From CAVVUC01 sp963751395 (GTDB lineage Bacteria; Verrucomicrobiota; Verrucomicrobiia; Chthoniobacterales; Chthoniobacteraceae): 64,000 nucleotides of DNA. The stretch lies in NCBI GenBank assembly GCA_963751395.1, contig CAVVUC010000002.1:1922001-1986000 (forward strand), in the 5' to 3' direction. Positions 18,421-27,575 of the stretch are shown here, one piece after another (the first letter of the stretch is position 1; the number at the start of each line of letters is the position of its first letter). The notes under the pieces were generated by a model. The model made no database searches. It saw only the letters and a program-made list of their open reading frames with translations, and was not told the origin of the DNA. A program made the position numbers and the translations under genes.

Positions 18421-20607
18421 ATGAACCCATTTAGATTCCTTCGTCTCCAGTTCGCGCTGGTTGCTTTACTCGTTCCAACCAGCTTCGCGGCGAATGAACC
18501 CGATGCCGGCCAGATTTCCATTTCGGTCGGGCGGCTGCTTGAGCAGGGGCATTATTCCAAGAGGAAGCTCGATGACGAGATGTCGCGGCAGCTCTTGAAA
18601 AACTACCTCGACAACCTCGATTACAACCACCTCTTTTTCACCCAGCAGGACGTCGATGCCTTCTCACGAAAATACGGCACGGCGCTCGATGACGACATTC
18701 TGCTCGGCAACCCGAACCCCGCGTACGACATTTACGACCTTTACAAAAAGCGCGTCGAAGCGCGAGTGGCGAAAGTGAAGGAGCTCCTCAAGCTGGACTT
18801 CGCGTTCAACGGCAGCCGCACGATCGAACTCGATCGCCGGAAGTCGCCATGGCCCAAAGATGAAGCCGAGGCCGATCAGCTCTGGCACGACCGCGTCGAG
18901 GGCGAGATGTTGCAGGAAAAGCTCGCCAAGCATCAGATCGATCCACCCGTAAAAACGCTCACCCGCCGCTACGACCAGCTCTTGCGCAACCTGCACGAGC
19001 AGACCCGCGAGGACGTGACCAAGATTTTCCTCTCGACGCTTGCGCAGACCTACGACCCTCATTCGGAATACATGAGCAAGTCCGACCTCGAGAACTTCAG
19101 CATCAACATGCGGCTCTCGCTCGTCGGCATCGGCGCGGTGCTCCACTCCGACGATGGCTACGCGAAGATCATGGACCTCGTTCCGGGCGGCCCTGCGCAG
19201 GTGGGCGGGAAGCTCAAGGTCGGCGACCGCGTGACCGCCGTGGCTCAGGGCAATGATGAATTCGTCGATGCCGTGGGCATGAAACTCGACAAGGTCGTCG
19301 AGAAGATTCGCGGTAAAAAAGGAACCACCGTTCGCCTCCAGGTCATTCCCTCGCACGCGACCGATCCCAGCACGCGCAAGATCATCGAGATCGTCCGCGA
19401 CGAGATCAAGCTCAAGGAGCAGGAAGCCAAGGCGGAAATCATCGAGCGCGACGCGCCGGGCAACACCACCGGCGTGCGGCTCGGCTGGATCACGCTGCCT
19501 TCATTCTACGCGGACATGGAACACAGCGGAATGAAGAACGCCAAGAGCACCACCCGCGACGTGCGCGCCCTCATCACGCGGCTCAAGCAGGAGAACATCG
19601 GAGGCCTCGTCATGGATCTTCGGCGCAACGGCGGCGGCTCCCTGGAAGAAGCGGTGAATCTCACCGGCCTCTTCATCAAGAACGGCCCGGTCGTGCAGGC
19701 AAAGGACGCCAATGGAAACGTCCACGTTTCCAAGGACCGCGAATCGGGTGTCTTTTACGATGGCCCGCTGGTCGTTTTACAAAACCGGCTCAGCGCCTCC
19801 GCCAGCGAGATTTTCGCGGCGGCATTGCAGGACTACGGACGCGCCGTGATCGTCGGCGACGAGCACTCGTTCGGAAAAGGCACTGTGCAGACGATGCTGG
19901 AAATCGGCCGTTTTATTCCATTCCTGGGCAGCGACACGAACGAAGCAGGCGCGCTGAAACTCACCATTCAAAAATTCTACCGGATCGCTGGCGGCTCGAC
20001 TCAATTCAAGGGAGTTACTTCCGACATCCGGCTCCCCTCCCCTTACGATCATCCCGACATCGGCGAAGGCTCGCTCAAGGGACCGTTGCCTTACGACGAC
20101 GTCGATCCGGCTTCGTTCGAAAAGGTCGCGGATCATCCCCTTTTCCTCAAAGAACTCCGCCTCCGCAGCGCCGCCCGCGTCGGCACCGAACCCGAATTCC
20201 GCTATGTGAATGAAGACTTGAACGCGGTGAAGAAAAAAATCGCCGACAACAAGATCTCGCTGAATGAAAAGGTTCGCCGTGCCGAACTGGCCGAAGAAAA
20301 GGAGCGCAAAGACAAGCGTGTCGCCGCCCGCGAGAAGCGGAAAATGCCGGAGGAAAAGGACTACCTGATCACCCTCGACACCGTCGATAAACCGGAGCTG
20401 CAGCTTGCCAAGAATGTGAAGGACGAAAAGAAAGCCGCATCCGTTGATCCCGACTCCGCCGCGCCTGCGAACGGCGATGACGCGGACGACGAAGCCGAAG
20501 ACAAGAAAAAGCCGACGGTTGACCCCGTTCGCAACGAGACGCTGAACATTCTGGCCGATCTCATCGAATTGTCGAAGGCACCCAAGACCGCGAGCGTTTC
20601 AAAATAA
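18421..20607 (+). CDS. prc: Carboxy-terminal (tail-specific) protease Prc
   Basis: A 728-residue S41A protease. Signal peptide (1-24, ending SFAANE) is followed by the Prc N-terminal helical domain, a PDZ domain (about 235-320, GIGAVLHSDDGYAKIMDLVPGG) and the catalytic domain with the Ser-Lys dyad in NRLSASASEIF (S460) and SFGKGTVQ (K486). The C-terminal Prc-specific extension (about 560-728) is Lys/Glu/Asp-rich. Length fits E. coli Prc (682) with a longer charged tail. Family role: periplasmic degradation of proteins with exposed hydrophobic C-termini and control of murein hydrolases. A GTG codon directly precedes the ATG at 18421; either could initiate. Confidence 0.92.
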   Translation: MNPFRFLRLQFALVALLVPTSFAANEPDAGQISISVGRLLEQGHYSKRKLDDEMSRQLLKNYLDNLDYNHLFFTQQDVDAFSRKYGTALDDDILLGNPNPAYDIYDLYKKRVEARVAKVKELLKLDFAFNGSRTIELDRRKSPWPKDEAEADQLWHDRVEGEMLQEKLAKHQIDPPVKTLTRRYDQLLRNLHEQTREDVTKIFLSTLAQTYDPHSEYMSKSDLENFSINMRLSLVGIGAVLHSDDGYAKIMDLVPGGPAQVGGKLKVGDRVTAVAQGNDEFVDAVGMKLDKVVEKIRGKKGTTVRLQVIPSHATDPSTRKIIEIVRDEIKLKEQEAKAEIIERDAPGNTTGVRLGWITLPSFYADMEHSGMKNAKSTTRDVRALITRLKQENIGGLVMDLRRNGGGSLEEAVNLTGLFIKNGPVVQAKDANGNVHVSKDRESGVFYDGPLVVLQNRLSASASEIFAAALQDYGRAVIVGDEHSFGKGTVQTMLEIGRFIPFLGSDTNEAGALKLTIQKFYRIAGGSTQFKGVTSDIRLPSPYDHPDIGEGSLKGPLPYDDVDPASFEKVADHPLFLKELRLRSAARVGTEPEFRYVNEDLNAVKKKIADNKISLNEKVRRAELAEEKERKDKRVAAREKRKMPEEKDYLITLDTVDKPELQLAKNVKDEKKAASVDPDSAAPANGDDADDEAEDKKKPTVDPVRNETLNILADLIELSKAPKTASVSK

Positions 20608-20653
20608 GGGAATTTCCCGGGAGAGGCTGCAAAAGCTTCGCTGGCTGGCACCG

Positions 20654-21826
20654 CTACACCCCCTGCCCCGCTGCGTGTCCCGACGCCCATGCCCATTGGA
20701 AGTTGTAGCCGCCGAGCCAGCCGGTCACGTCCACCACTTCGCCAATGAAATACAACCCCGGCACTTTGCGCGACTCCATGGTTTTGGACGACAACTCCTT
20801 CGTATCGACGCCGCCGAGTGTGACCTCGGCCTTTCCAAAACCCTCGGTGCCGGCCGGCTTCAGAGGCCAGCGATTGAGAAGCTGACCGATCTCGCGAAGT
20901 TGCCGGGCCTTGTATCGTGGCAGCGGCTTCGATGGCGCGTGGCGCTCGCACCAGGTCTCCGCAAACCGCCGCGGCAGGCGGGTGGTCAACAACGCGCTCA
21001 ATTCGATCTGCGCGGCGTGATTTTCCAGCAGCCATTCCTCCGCATCGAGATCCGGCAGCAGGTCTGTTTCAATCGCCTCACCCTCGCGCCAGCATGACGA
21101 GATTTGCAAAATGGCCGGACCGCTCAGGCCGCGATGGGTGAAGAGAATGTTCTCGTTGAACTTCTTCCCATGACAATGCACGGCCGTCGGAATCGAAACG
21201 CCGCTCAGCTCGCGATAAGCCTCCAAATCCTCCGCCGCAAGCGTCAGTGGGACCAACCCGGGGCGGACGCCCGTCACGCCCAGACCAAACTGTCGGGCCA
21301 GGCGATGCCCGAAGTCCGTCGCGCCGAGCTTTGGAAACGAGAGACCCCCGGTTGCGATCACGAGCGAATCGCAAATCATCTCCCCCCGGTTGGTTTCAAC
21401 ATGGAACCCGACGCTCTTCCGGACTGCGTTCACCTGGACCCCGGGCAGGATCGTCACCCCCGCTGCCTCGCACTCCGCAAGCAGCAGGTCAATAATGCGG
21501 CGCGAAGAATCGTCGCAGAACTGTTGCCCAAGCTTCTTCTCGTGGTAAGCGACTCCGTGTTTCTCGACCAGCGCGATGAAATCGTGCGGCGTGTATCGCG
21601 CCAGTGCCGATTTGCAGAAGTCGGGCTGGTGCGAGATGTAATTTTCCGGCCGGGTGTAAAGATTCGTAAAATTGCAGCGCCCTCCTCCTGAAATGGCGAT
21701 CTTCCTGCCAATCTCGCCGGCTCGTTCCAGCACCACGACCGACCGCCCGCGCCTGCCCGCTTCGATGGCGCACATCAACCCCGCGGCACCTCCACCGACG
21801 ATGAACACATCACTTTTTTTGGTCAT
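20654..21826 (-). CDS. BaiN/HI0933-like FAD-dependent oxidoreductase
   Basis: A 390-residue flavoprotein. The Rossmann dinucleotide motif FIVGGGAAGLMCAIEAGRRG near the N-terminus is followed by the family signature GRKIAISGGGRCNFTN, then ATGGLSFPKLGATDFGH in the middle and the C-terminal GLYFIGEVVDVTGWLGGYNFQWAWASG, which contacts FAD. This is the HI0933/BaiN (RdsA-like) NAD(P)/FAD-dependent family; the physiological substrate is generally unknown. MTKKSDVF at 21826 places the Rossmann motif at its usual distance from the start. Convergent with prc with a 46-bp gap. Confidence 0.9.
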   Translation of the reverse strand: MTKKSDVFIVGGGAAGLMCAIEAGRRGRSVVVLERAGEIGRKIAISGGGRCNFTNLYTRPENYISHQPDFCKSALARYTPHDFIALVEKHGVAYHEKKLGQQFCDDSSRRIIDLLLAECEAAGVTILPGVQVNAVRKSVGFHVETNRGEMICDSLVIATGGLSFPKLGATDFGHRLARQFGLGVTGVRPGLVPLTLAAEDLEAYRELSGVSIPTAVHCHGKKFNENILFTHRGLSGPAILQISSCWREGEAIETDLLPDLDAEEWLLENHAAQIELSALLTTRLPRRFAETWCERHAPSKPLPRYKARQLREIGQLLNRWPLKPAGTEGFGKAEVTLGGVDTKELSSKTMESRKVPGLYFIGEVVDVTGWLGGYNFQWAWASGHAAGQGV

Positions 21827-22160
21827 GCTGCATGTTCTTCCTACCGGAAATCTTGTCCACGACAAGCATCCGGCTTGGATTTGCGCGATCTTGGGAACGG
21901 ACAAAAATCTGCACCGATCAAAAACATCTGTGTTCAGAATGACTCAACGCCGAACCAATGCTCTGGACGGAAATGCGGCAGGGCAATTGCAGTCGTTCGA
22001 TCCAATTCCGCATCCGACGAAGCAAGCTCACAAGTCCAGCCACCAAATTCGCTGAAAGAAAAGTTTTTGACAAAACAGAGGGTTTGGTAGAAAAGAGGCT
22101 TGCTTGCCATCAGGCAGGCACCAAACCAAACCAAAACAAAACAAAACCAAACCAAGAAAA
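21827..22160. other. Intergenic region with an A/C-only leader before an OMP gene
   Basis: 334 bp between a divergent flavoprotein gene and an OMP gene. The last 30 bases before the ATG at 22161 are built from aaacc/aaaac repeats and contain no T and almost no G. Such a leader would be unstructured and lacks a Shine-Dalgarno. Nothing else recognised. Confidence 0.5.
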
Positions 22161-22835
22161 ATGAAAAAAACAGCAATCAGCGTACTATCGTGTGTCGCTC
22201 TTTCGGCGACCACCTTCGCGGGAACCAGTGTGGTTTCATCGAAGGAAATGAAACAACCGGTGGCACCAGCCACATGCTTCAATGACACCGAGCTTCAAGC
22301 CGATGTCTTTGGCGCGTATGCAATCACCAAGGGCGGCCAGGGTGGCGCTCTCAACGGAGACCACGGATGGGGTGGCGGTGTCGGCGTCAATTACTTCTTC
22401 CAACGCTACATCGGCGTCGGGGTGGAAGGATATTGGCTCGATTCAACGACCGGCCCGGGACGTTGGAAGACCGACAGGACAGCAAGTGGAACCTTCGTTG
22501 ATCAGAATGGAAAAACACGTCAAGTGACAGGGTCGATCTCCAGTTGGGAGAATGGTGCTGGCGGCGCGCTTCAAGCGGTGGCCGGCAGCCTCCTGCTCCG
22601 TCTGCCGATGGATCAGTATTGCCTCGCCCCGTACATCTTCGCCGGTGGCGGTGGAAACTTCGACGGCACGAACAGCGGCAGCGCCCATTGGGGCGGCGGT
22701 CTCGAATACCGCGCCATCCCGCACAAGCTCGGCATTTTCACGGACGCTCGTTTCGTCTGGGAAAAGACTCAGAGTGACGGCGTGGGCAATCCCCACTACA
22801 CCCTCGTTCGCCTCGGCGTCCGCTGGGTGTTCTAA
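22161..22835 (+). CDS. Small outer-membrane beta-barrel protein (OmpA/OmpW-like barrel)
   Basis: A 224-residue exported protein. Signal peptide MKKTAISVLSCVALSATTFAG is followed by Gly/aromatic-rich strands (VFGAYAITKGGQGG, WGGGVGVNYFFQRYIGVGVEGYW, APYIFAGGGGNFDG) and a C-terminal aromatic LVRLGVRWVF, typical of small 8-stranded barrels. No periplasmic OmpA domain. Specific function unknown. The ATG at 22161 gives the signal peptide and is preceded by an A/C repeat leader rather than a Shine-Dalgarno. A strong intrinsic terminator follows at 22861, so it is monocistronic. Confidence 0.8.
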   Translation: MKKTAISVLSCVALSATTFAGTSVVSSKEMKQPVAPATCFNDTELQADVFGAYAITKGGQGGALNGDHGWGGGVGVNYFFQRYIGVGVEGYWLDSTTGPGRWKTDRTASGTFVDQNGKTRQVTGSISSWENGAGGALQAVAGSLLLRLPMDQYCLAPYIFAGGGGNFDGTNSGSAHWGGGLEYRAIPHKLGIFTDARFVWEKTQSDGVGNPHYTLVRLGVRWVF

Positions 22836-22860
22836 GCTGAATCATTAACAATTGACTGTG

Positions 22861-22895
22861 CGACCGCCGGAGATTTTCTCCGGCGGTCGTTTTTT
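22861..22895 (+). terminator. Strong intrinsic terminator after the OMP gene
   Basis: Perfect 13-bp stem (cgaccgccggaga / tctccggcggtcg) with a 3-nt loop followed by six T. It is the clearest Rho-independent terminator in the window and ends the transcript 25 bp after the OMP stop. Confidence 0.93.
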
Positions 22896-22989
22896 GGGCG
22901 AAGAACATGGATGCCCCATGGACCCGGCCGGGGACAGATGATACCGCTTCACGCGAATACCGGCCCCCTAACGAACACACCCAACGCGA

Positions 22990-23280
22990 GTCATTTCGAG
23001 GCTTTCACAAAACGGGGTGTTGCCGGCGTCGGCAATGAACTCCGGGAGCGCTTCCCGAAACGCAGCGCCCCTGCGTGTTTCGCGCGCAGCGCTTTGGAGT
23101 GCGCAGACTTGTCTGCGCTTTGGGGGCGGGTGGAGACTTTGTCTCCGTGGACGGGGGTCCCGTCAGGGACGAAAGGTGCTTGCGCACGGCCGCCATGTTC
23201 TGCCGTCCCTGCCGGGACTTGGAAAATAGATTTGCGAGATTCCCAGCCATAAATGGCTGGGCTATTATCGAGGACATCAT
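22990..23280. repeat. Cluster of short palindromes upstream of a Y1 transposase remnant
   Basis: About 290 bp with no supported gene and several small perfect hairpins in a row: gcgcagac/gtctgcgc (23101-23118), ggagac/gtctcc (from 23132), gtccc..gggac pairs near 23157-23176 and 23211-23220, and cccagccat/atggctggg (23242-23261). The hairpins resemble REP/BIME sequences that flank REP-associated tyrosine transposases, and such a gene remnant begins at 23296. Confidence 0.65.
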
Positions 23281-23295
23281 TATTTTGAAACGACG

Positions 23296-23646
23296 ATGCA
23301 CTCATTCAACTCCTGCCTGATGCATTGCGTGTTCTCCACCAAGGAGCGGTGTCCTTGGCTCACGCCCGCCATTTGCGAACGGCTCTGGCCGTATCTCGGC
23401 GGCATTGCGCGCGAGAATGACATGAAGGCGCTCGCCATTGGCGGCGTGGCGGATCATGTGCATCTGCTTTTGAGCCTGCCTGCGACGCTTTCCGTTTCCA
23501 AGGCGATGCAATTGTTGAAAGGCAATTCCTCAAAATGGTTGCGGTAGACATTTCCCGAATTGCGCCCGCAAGGTTTCGCGTGGCAGGAAGGATTTGGCGC
23601 GTTCAGGGCACTCCCGGAAACTCATTTCCGTTTTTTTTTGGAATAA
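23296..23646 (+). pseudogene. REP-associated Y1 transposase (IS200/IS605-like) remnant
   Basis: Starts MHSFNSCLMHCVFSTKERCPWL, the usual opening of RAYT/IS200-type Y1 transposases, and keeps the metal-binding HUH motif in ADHVHLLLSLP and the helix SVSKAMQLLKGNSSKWLR. An in-frame TAG at 23545-23547 then interrupts it; the frame continues as TFPELRPQGFAWQEGFGAF, normally inside the protein, and ends at TAA 23646 well short of full length. The C-terminal part is gone, so it should be inactive. Mobilisation of the neighbouring palindromes by an ancestor is inference. Confidence 0.8.
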
Positions 23647-23686
23647 ATGAGCGGCAGGGCAGCCGCCGCATGATACAAAGAGCGGC

Positions 23687-23839
23687 ATGACATCCTTCAT
23701 TGCCTTTGGAGAAGCGGGCCTGTTCGACGAGTTCCTGCAAAACCTCGATGTGGCGGCCTTCGAGACGCCGCTCATGCGCGTGGGCAAGCTCATCGACTGG
23801 AGCCTTTTCGAACCGGAGACGCGGACGGCTCCCTCATGA
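23687..23839 (+). pseudogene. Probable truncated transposase N-terminus (IS5-like)
   Basis: A 50-codon frame, MTSFIAFGEAGLFDEFLQNL ... LMRVGKLIDWSLFEPET, ending at TGA. The 'LIDWSLFEP' segment resembles the N-terminal domain of IS5/ISL-type DDE transposases, where it is followed by a catalytic domain missing here. Its stop overlaps the ATG of the potassium-channel gene (atga). The resemblance is from memory, so the call is tentative; a genuine small protein is the alternative. Confidence 0.45.
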
Positions 23840-24573
23840 CTTTTGAGAACAAGGAAACTGACAGCCGGCATTCGTCGCCCGATTTGAAAACGCACCGGCG
23901 TTTCCGCAGATGGACACCACGCTATTCGGCGATGGAGTTGCTGATCGCGCTCATCGTGATGTTTGTGCTGGCGCCTTTTGTGCAAGACCTTCCGCACGGT
24001 CGCTTGATTGATGGCGTGCTGATGACGGTGGTTTTGGTTTCGGCGGTGTTTTCCGTGGGAGCCAGAAGGCGCACACGGTGGCTCGCTGGCTTTCTCGTAG
24101 TGCCGGCGTTGGCCGGCAGATGGATGCATCATTTCCGTCCGGATCTGTGCCCTGGGGCTGTATTCGTGGCGCTGGGTGCTCTGTTCGTCGCTTTCGTCAT
24201 TCTCCATCTGCTGCGGTTCGTGGTCACCTCCCGGCGCGTGAACAGAGAGGTGCTCTGCGCAAGTATTTCAGCCTACTTGTTGCTTGGCCTTGCCTGGGCA
24301 TTGGCCTACACGCTCGTGGCAGAACTCAACCCGGCCGCGTTCGCATTAAGCACAGGTGGGGTCCAGAATATGGACAGCTTCAACGCCTTTTATTTCAGCT
24401 TCGTCACGCTGAGCACTGTCGGCTATGGCGACATCACGCCAGTCTCCCCTGTGGCCCGCATGCTGGCGGTAATGGAGGCCGTGACCGGGCTGTTCTATGT
24501 CGCAGTGCTGATCGCGCGGCTTGTTTCGTTGCACGCCTCAGCCGCGCCGCCGGAACAATCCGGCGATTCTTGA
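23836..24573 (+). CDS. Two-pore-helix potassium channel family protein (Ion_trans_2)
   Basis: A 245-residue membrane protein. A basic cytosolic N-terminus (1-30) is followed by hydrophobic helices at about 32-50, 58-76, 82-96, 107-131 and 142-163, then a pore loop with selectivity filter TVGYGDITP (filter residues 194-199) and a final helix (about 205-230). There is no RCK/TrkA nucleotide domain, so gating control is not evident. The family conducts K+ across the inner membrane. The start ATG overlaps the stop of a truncated transposase frame, so the original promoter may have been altered by insertion. Confidence 0.87.
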   Translation: MTFENKETDSRHSSPDLKTHRRFRRWTPRYSAMELLIALIVMFVLAPFVQDLPHGRLIDGVLMTVVLVSAVFSVGARRRTRWLAGFLVVPALAGRWMHHFRPDLCPGAVFVALGALFVAFVILHLLRFVVTSRRVNREVLCASISAYLLLGLAWALAYTLVAELNPAAFALSTGGVQNMDSFNAFYFSFVTLSTVGYGDITPVSPVARMLAVMEAVTGLFYVAVLIARLVSLHASAAPPEQSGDS

Positions 24574-24668
24574 TTTTCCTTTCCAAGTATTTCACGCACA
24601 CTCCGCCGAGCAGAAGCCAGCAGCATGAAAACAAACAGATCGTTTCCACTTCCAAACGGAGCAATGGC

Positions 24669-26264
24669 ATGAACACCATTTCGCTTCGGACCGCCATCGC
24701 CGCCTTGCTGTTGTTCACGTCAGCCGGTTGCGCGACCCGCGAGGGCGCGACCGTCCCGAAAATTGCCGGGCGCGAGCTCAAGCAGGCACGCTCCACGAGA
24801 CTGCCGCCGGAACAGCGGGCGGCCCTTTACTTGAATGCAGCGGCGGCCACAGCACCGCTGCCCGGCAGGCCGGATTCGCCACTGGATCGCGCGATTTACA
24901 ATGCGGCCGCCGGGGAGTTGACGTCGCTGTTGCGGACGGCGGATGGAGGACAGCTCTGGAATCGTCCGCTGACGCTTTCGAGCGGCACCAGCGCGTACCA
25001 TTTGCAGATCGCGAACGGTGCTGGCAAGGGACTCTGTGCGCCCGGGGAGTTCACCTCGTTCGTTCCCGCTGACAAAGTGCGCCAGAAAAACCTGCGCAAG
25101 CGCAACGTCCAGCAGGGTGTCGGTGGCGCGCTTGTCGGCGTGCGCAAGAAAACGCCGCGCGAGCCGTTTGCCCCGCGTGTTGGCATCACCGCGCCTGTCA
25201 CCTCGACTCTGGATTTTCGCGGACGCGATGCCACGCTCACGCTGCGCGATCCGTCGATTCAGCCCGCCGCCCGCGTTGCCGGTGCCGTGCGTCCGCTGAA
25301 TGCAAACTTCTCAGCGCCGCTCGCGTATTACCCAACCGTCAACGAAACCCTCCTCGGGCTGATGGGAGCGCTGAGAGTCAACGCCTTCATGAGCATGACA
25401 GGACTCTACATGCTCACGCCTTACGATCCGAATCGCATTCCGCTCATCTTTGTTCACGGCCTCATCTCGACGCCGCAGATGTGGCGCAATGTCATCAACG
25501 AAATCGAAGCCGACCCGCAACTGCGCGGGCGCTACCAGTGCTGGGTCTTTGCCTACCCGACCGGCAACCCGGCGGCCTACTCCGCTATGCGCCTCCGTGA
25601 AGAACTGGAAAAGGTCCGACAGATGTACGGCTGGCCGCATGGCTTTGTGCTTGTGGCTCACAGCATGGGTGGCCTTCTCTCCCACATGCAGACGACCACG
25701 CTCACTCGCGAGAGCTGGCAAAAAACCATCGGCAAACCCGCGGAGGAAATACTGTCCAGGAGCAAACCGGGCGACATCGTGGAACGATGCATGATCTACG
25801 ATGCGAACCCGAATGCGCGCCGGGTGATTTTCATCTGCACGCCCCATCGAGGCAGCGACATGGCCATCGACAGTATCGGCAAGATCGCAATGAACCTCAT
25901 TGCCCTGCCTGGAACGCTCGCCGGCACACTGAAAAATACGCTTGGATCGACCGTTGCAGTGGTCACGGGAAACCCGAACCGAGTGCCAAACGGCATCGAC
26001 AGTCTCTCCCCAAAGAACCCGACCCTGAAGGTGCTGAACAGCGCGCCCATCCAGGCCCCACACCACACCATTCTCGGTGACCGGGGCCGGCGCGATTCAC
26101 CGCACAGTTCCGATGGCGTGGTTGCTTACTGGAGTTCTCATCTCGACTCCGCGCAGTCGCAGAAGATCGTCCCCGGTCCGCATGGCTCGTGCGAACTGCC
26201 GCAAACGATCAATGAACTCAAACGCATCCTTCACCTGCATCTGAAGACAGCCAGCAAATCGTGA
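24669..26264 (+). CDS. Lipoprotein alpha/beta-hydrolase (lipase/esterase-like)
   Basis: A 531-residue protein with a lipoprotein signal (MNTISLRTAIAALLLFTSAG then C21). A poorly conserved N-terminal domain (about 25-250) precedes an alpha/beta-hydrolase domain with oxyanion-hole strand IPLIFVHGLIS, nucleophile elbow VAHSMGG (S332) and late His candidates in TPHRGSDMA and GVVAYWSSHL. A lid-like insert follows the elbow. Similar 'triacylglycerol lipase/PGAP1-like' proteins hydrolyse lipid esters; the substrate is unknown. ATG at 24669 is the only in-frame start that yields the lipobox. It follows the channel gene by 95 bp. Confidence 0.83.
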   Translation: MNTISLRTAIAALLLFTSAGCATREGATVPKIAGRELKQARSTRLPPEQRAALYLNAAAATAPLPGRPDSPLDRAIYNAAAGELTSLLRTADGGQLWNRPLTLSSGTSAYHLQIANGAGKGLCAPGEFTSFVPADKVRQKNLRKRNVQQGVGGALVGVRKKTPREPFAPRVGITAPVTSTLDFRGRDATLTLRDPSIQPAARVAGAVRPLNANFSAPLAYYPTVNETLLGLMGALRVNAFMSMTGLYMLTPYDPNRIPLIFVHGLISTPQMWRNVINEIEADPQLRGRYQCWVFAYPTGNPAAYSAMRLREELEKVRQMYGWPHGFVLVAHSMGGLLSHMQTTTLTRESWQKTIGKPAEEILSRSKPGDIVERCMIYDANPNARRVIFICTPHRGSDMAIDSIGKIAMNLIALPGTLAGTLKNTLGSTVAVVTGNPNRVPNGIDSLSPKNPTLKVLNSAPIQAPHHTILGDRGRRDSPHSSDGVVAYWSSHLDSAQSQKIVPGPHGSCELPQTINELKRILHLHLKTASKS

Positions 26265-26309
26265 TCAACCAGGGAGGATCGAAATCCTCCCGCCAGGCAA
26301 CCCATCTCA

Positions 26310-27548
26310 ATGGATCCTTCGACTCCATCCGAATCCAGTTCCCAGCAAGGCGAAGGGAAGCGTCGCAGATTGCCGAAAAGCGTCCTCTACAGCACATCCG
26401 CAAAAATCGGCGGAAGCGGACTCGATGTCGATGCGTTCGAGGCTGTTCGCGGACTCAACAAGGCAGGCATCCTTGGACTTGCAGTTGCGTATGGCAACAG
26501 GCAGCAGGAAGTGCCGGCGGAACGGATTCAAAATTTGCGGTCGCATCCCGTCCGGCTGCTGGGGCCGATCGCGCATCACGGTCTCAAATTGGACAAAAAC
26601 TACTACGGCGCGAAGAAGCACTATCTCGACTGGGTTGCCGCGAAGCAGTTGCGCTCCGGCAAGTTCGACCTGTTCCATGGCTGGTCGGGCGAGTGCGTCA
26701 GGACTCTGAGGGTGGCGAAGAAGATGGGAATACCCACGGTGATCGGCATTCCCACGTGGCACCGGAACAAGGGCAAGATCAAGCCCCTGGTCACGAAGAG
26801 CGAGCGGCAGAGCGCGGCACTGCGGTTCCCGCGCAACGTATTTGAACGGATGCTCGTCACCCGCCAACAGGTGCTCGAGGAATACGAGCTGGCTGACCTG
26901 CTTCTCGTGTTTTCCGAAAAGGCGGCGGAAACCTTCCTTGTCGCCGGCGTGCCTCGCTCGAAACTGTTTTACGTGCCGACAGGAGTCGATGCGGAACGGT
27001 TCACTCCCGGAACTCCACCGGACATCTTTCGCGCAGTCTTCGTCGGCGCCCTCATCAAGCGCAAGGGCGTGCATACCCTTCTGGAAGCCTGGCACGCGCT
27101 GAAGCTTGAAAACGCAGAACTGGTTCTCGTCGGAACAGCGCATCGCGAAATCCTGCCTTATCTGGAAAAATATCGAACCGACAGCGTCAGGCTCGCCGGT
27201 TTCTCTTCCTCGACTGCCGATCACCTTCGCAACGCGAGTGTTCATATCTTTCCCTCGAAGTGCGAAGGCTGTGCGAAGGTCACTTGCGAGGCAGCCGCAT
27301 GCGGGCTTCCTCAGATTACCACCCGCGAATCCGGCGATGTGGTTATCGATGGTCTGAACGGGCTTGTCGTCCCGCCCGAAGACCCGCAGGCATTGGCGGC
27401 GGCAATCAAGAAACTGCATGGCGATCCGGCGCTTCGACTCCGGATGGGCGCGGCCGCCCGATCGCGATGCCTGGAGCATTTCACATGGGATCGCGTTCGG
27501 GAACGCACGATGGAGGCTTACGCGCTCGCATCGTCGAAGAGTCATTGA
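26310..27548 (+). CDS. Glycosyltransferase family 4
   Basis: A 412-residue GT-B enzyme. The N-terminal half has SVLYSTSAKIGGSGLDVDAF (acceptor-domain glycine loop). The C-terminal half has the donor-domain start FRAVFVGALIKRKGVHTLLEAW and the family E-x7-E signature in FPSKCEGCAKVTCEAAACGLP, followed by GLNGLVVPPEDPQALAAAI. No membrane helices. The family transfers a sugar from an NDP-sugar with retention to glycans of capsule, EPS or LPS; donor and acceptor cannot be read. An equally long frame on the opposite strand is a compositional shadow. Confidence 0.88.
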   Translation: MDPSTPSESSSQQGEGKRRRLPKSVLYSTSAKIGGSGLDVDAFEAVRGLNKAGILGLAVAYGNRQQEVPAERIQNLRSHPVRLLGPIAHHGLKLDKNYYGAKKHYLDWVAAKQLRSGKFDLFHGWSGECVRTLRVAKKMGIPTVIGIPTWHRNKGKIKPLVTKSERQSAALRFPRNVFERMLVTRQQVLEEYELADLLLVFSEKAAETFLVAGVPRSKLFYVPTGVDAERFTPGTPPDIFRAVFVGALIKRKGVHTLLEAWHALKLENAELVLVGTAHREILPYLEKYRTDSVRLAGFSSSTADHLRNASVHIFPSKCEGCAKVTCEAAACGLPQITTRESGDVVIDGLNGLVVPPEDPQALAAAIKKLHGDPALRLRMGAAARSRCLEHFTWDRVRERTMEAYALASSKSH

Positions 27549-27575
27549 GAACGCGCAGCCTTGCCCATCTCCCGC

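Noticed and set aside
26307..27545. A 412-codon open frame antisense to the GT4 gene
   Set aside because: The forward strand has the full GT4 motifs; the reverse is a high-GC shadow of equal length.
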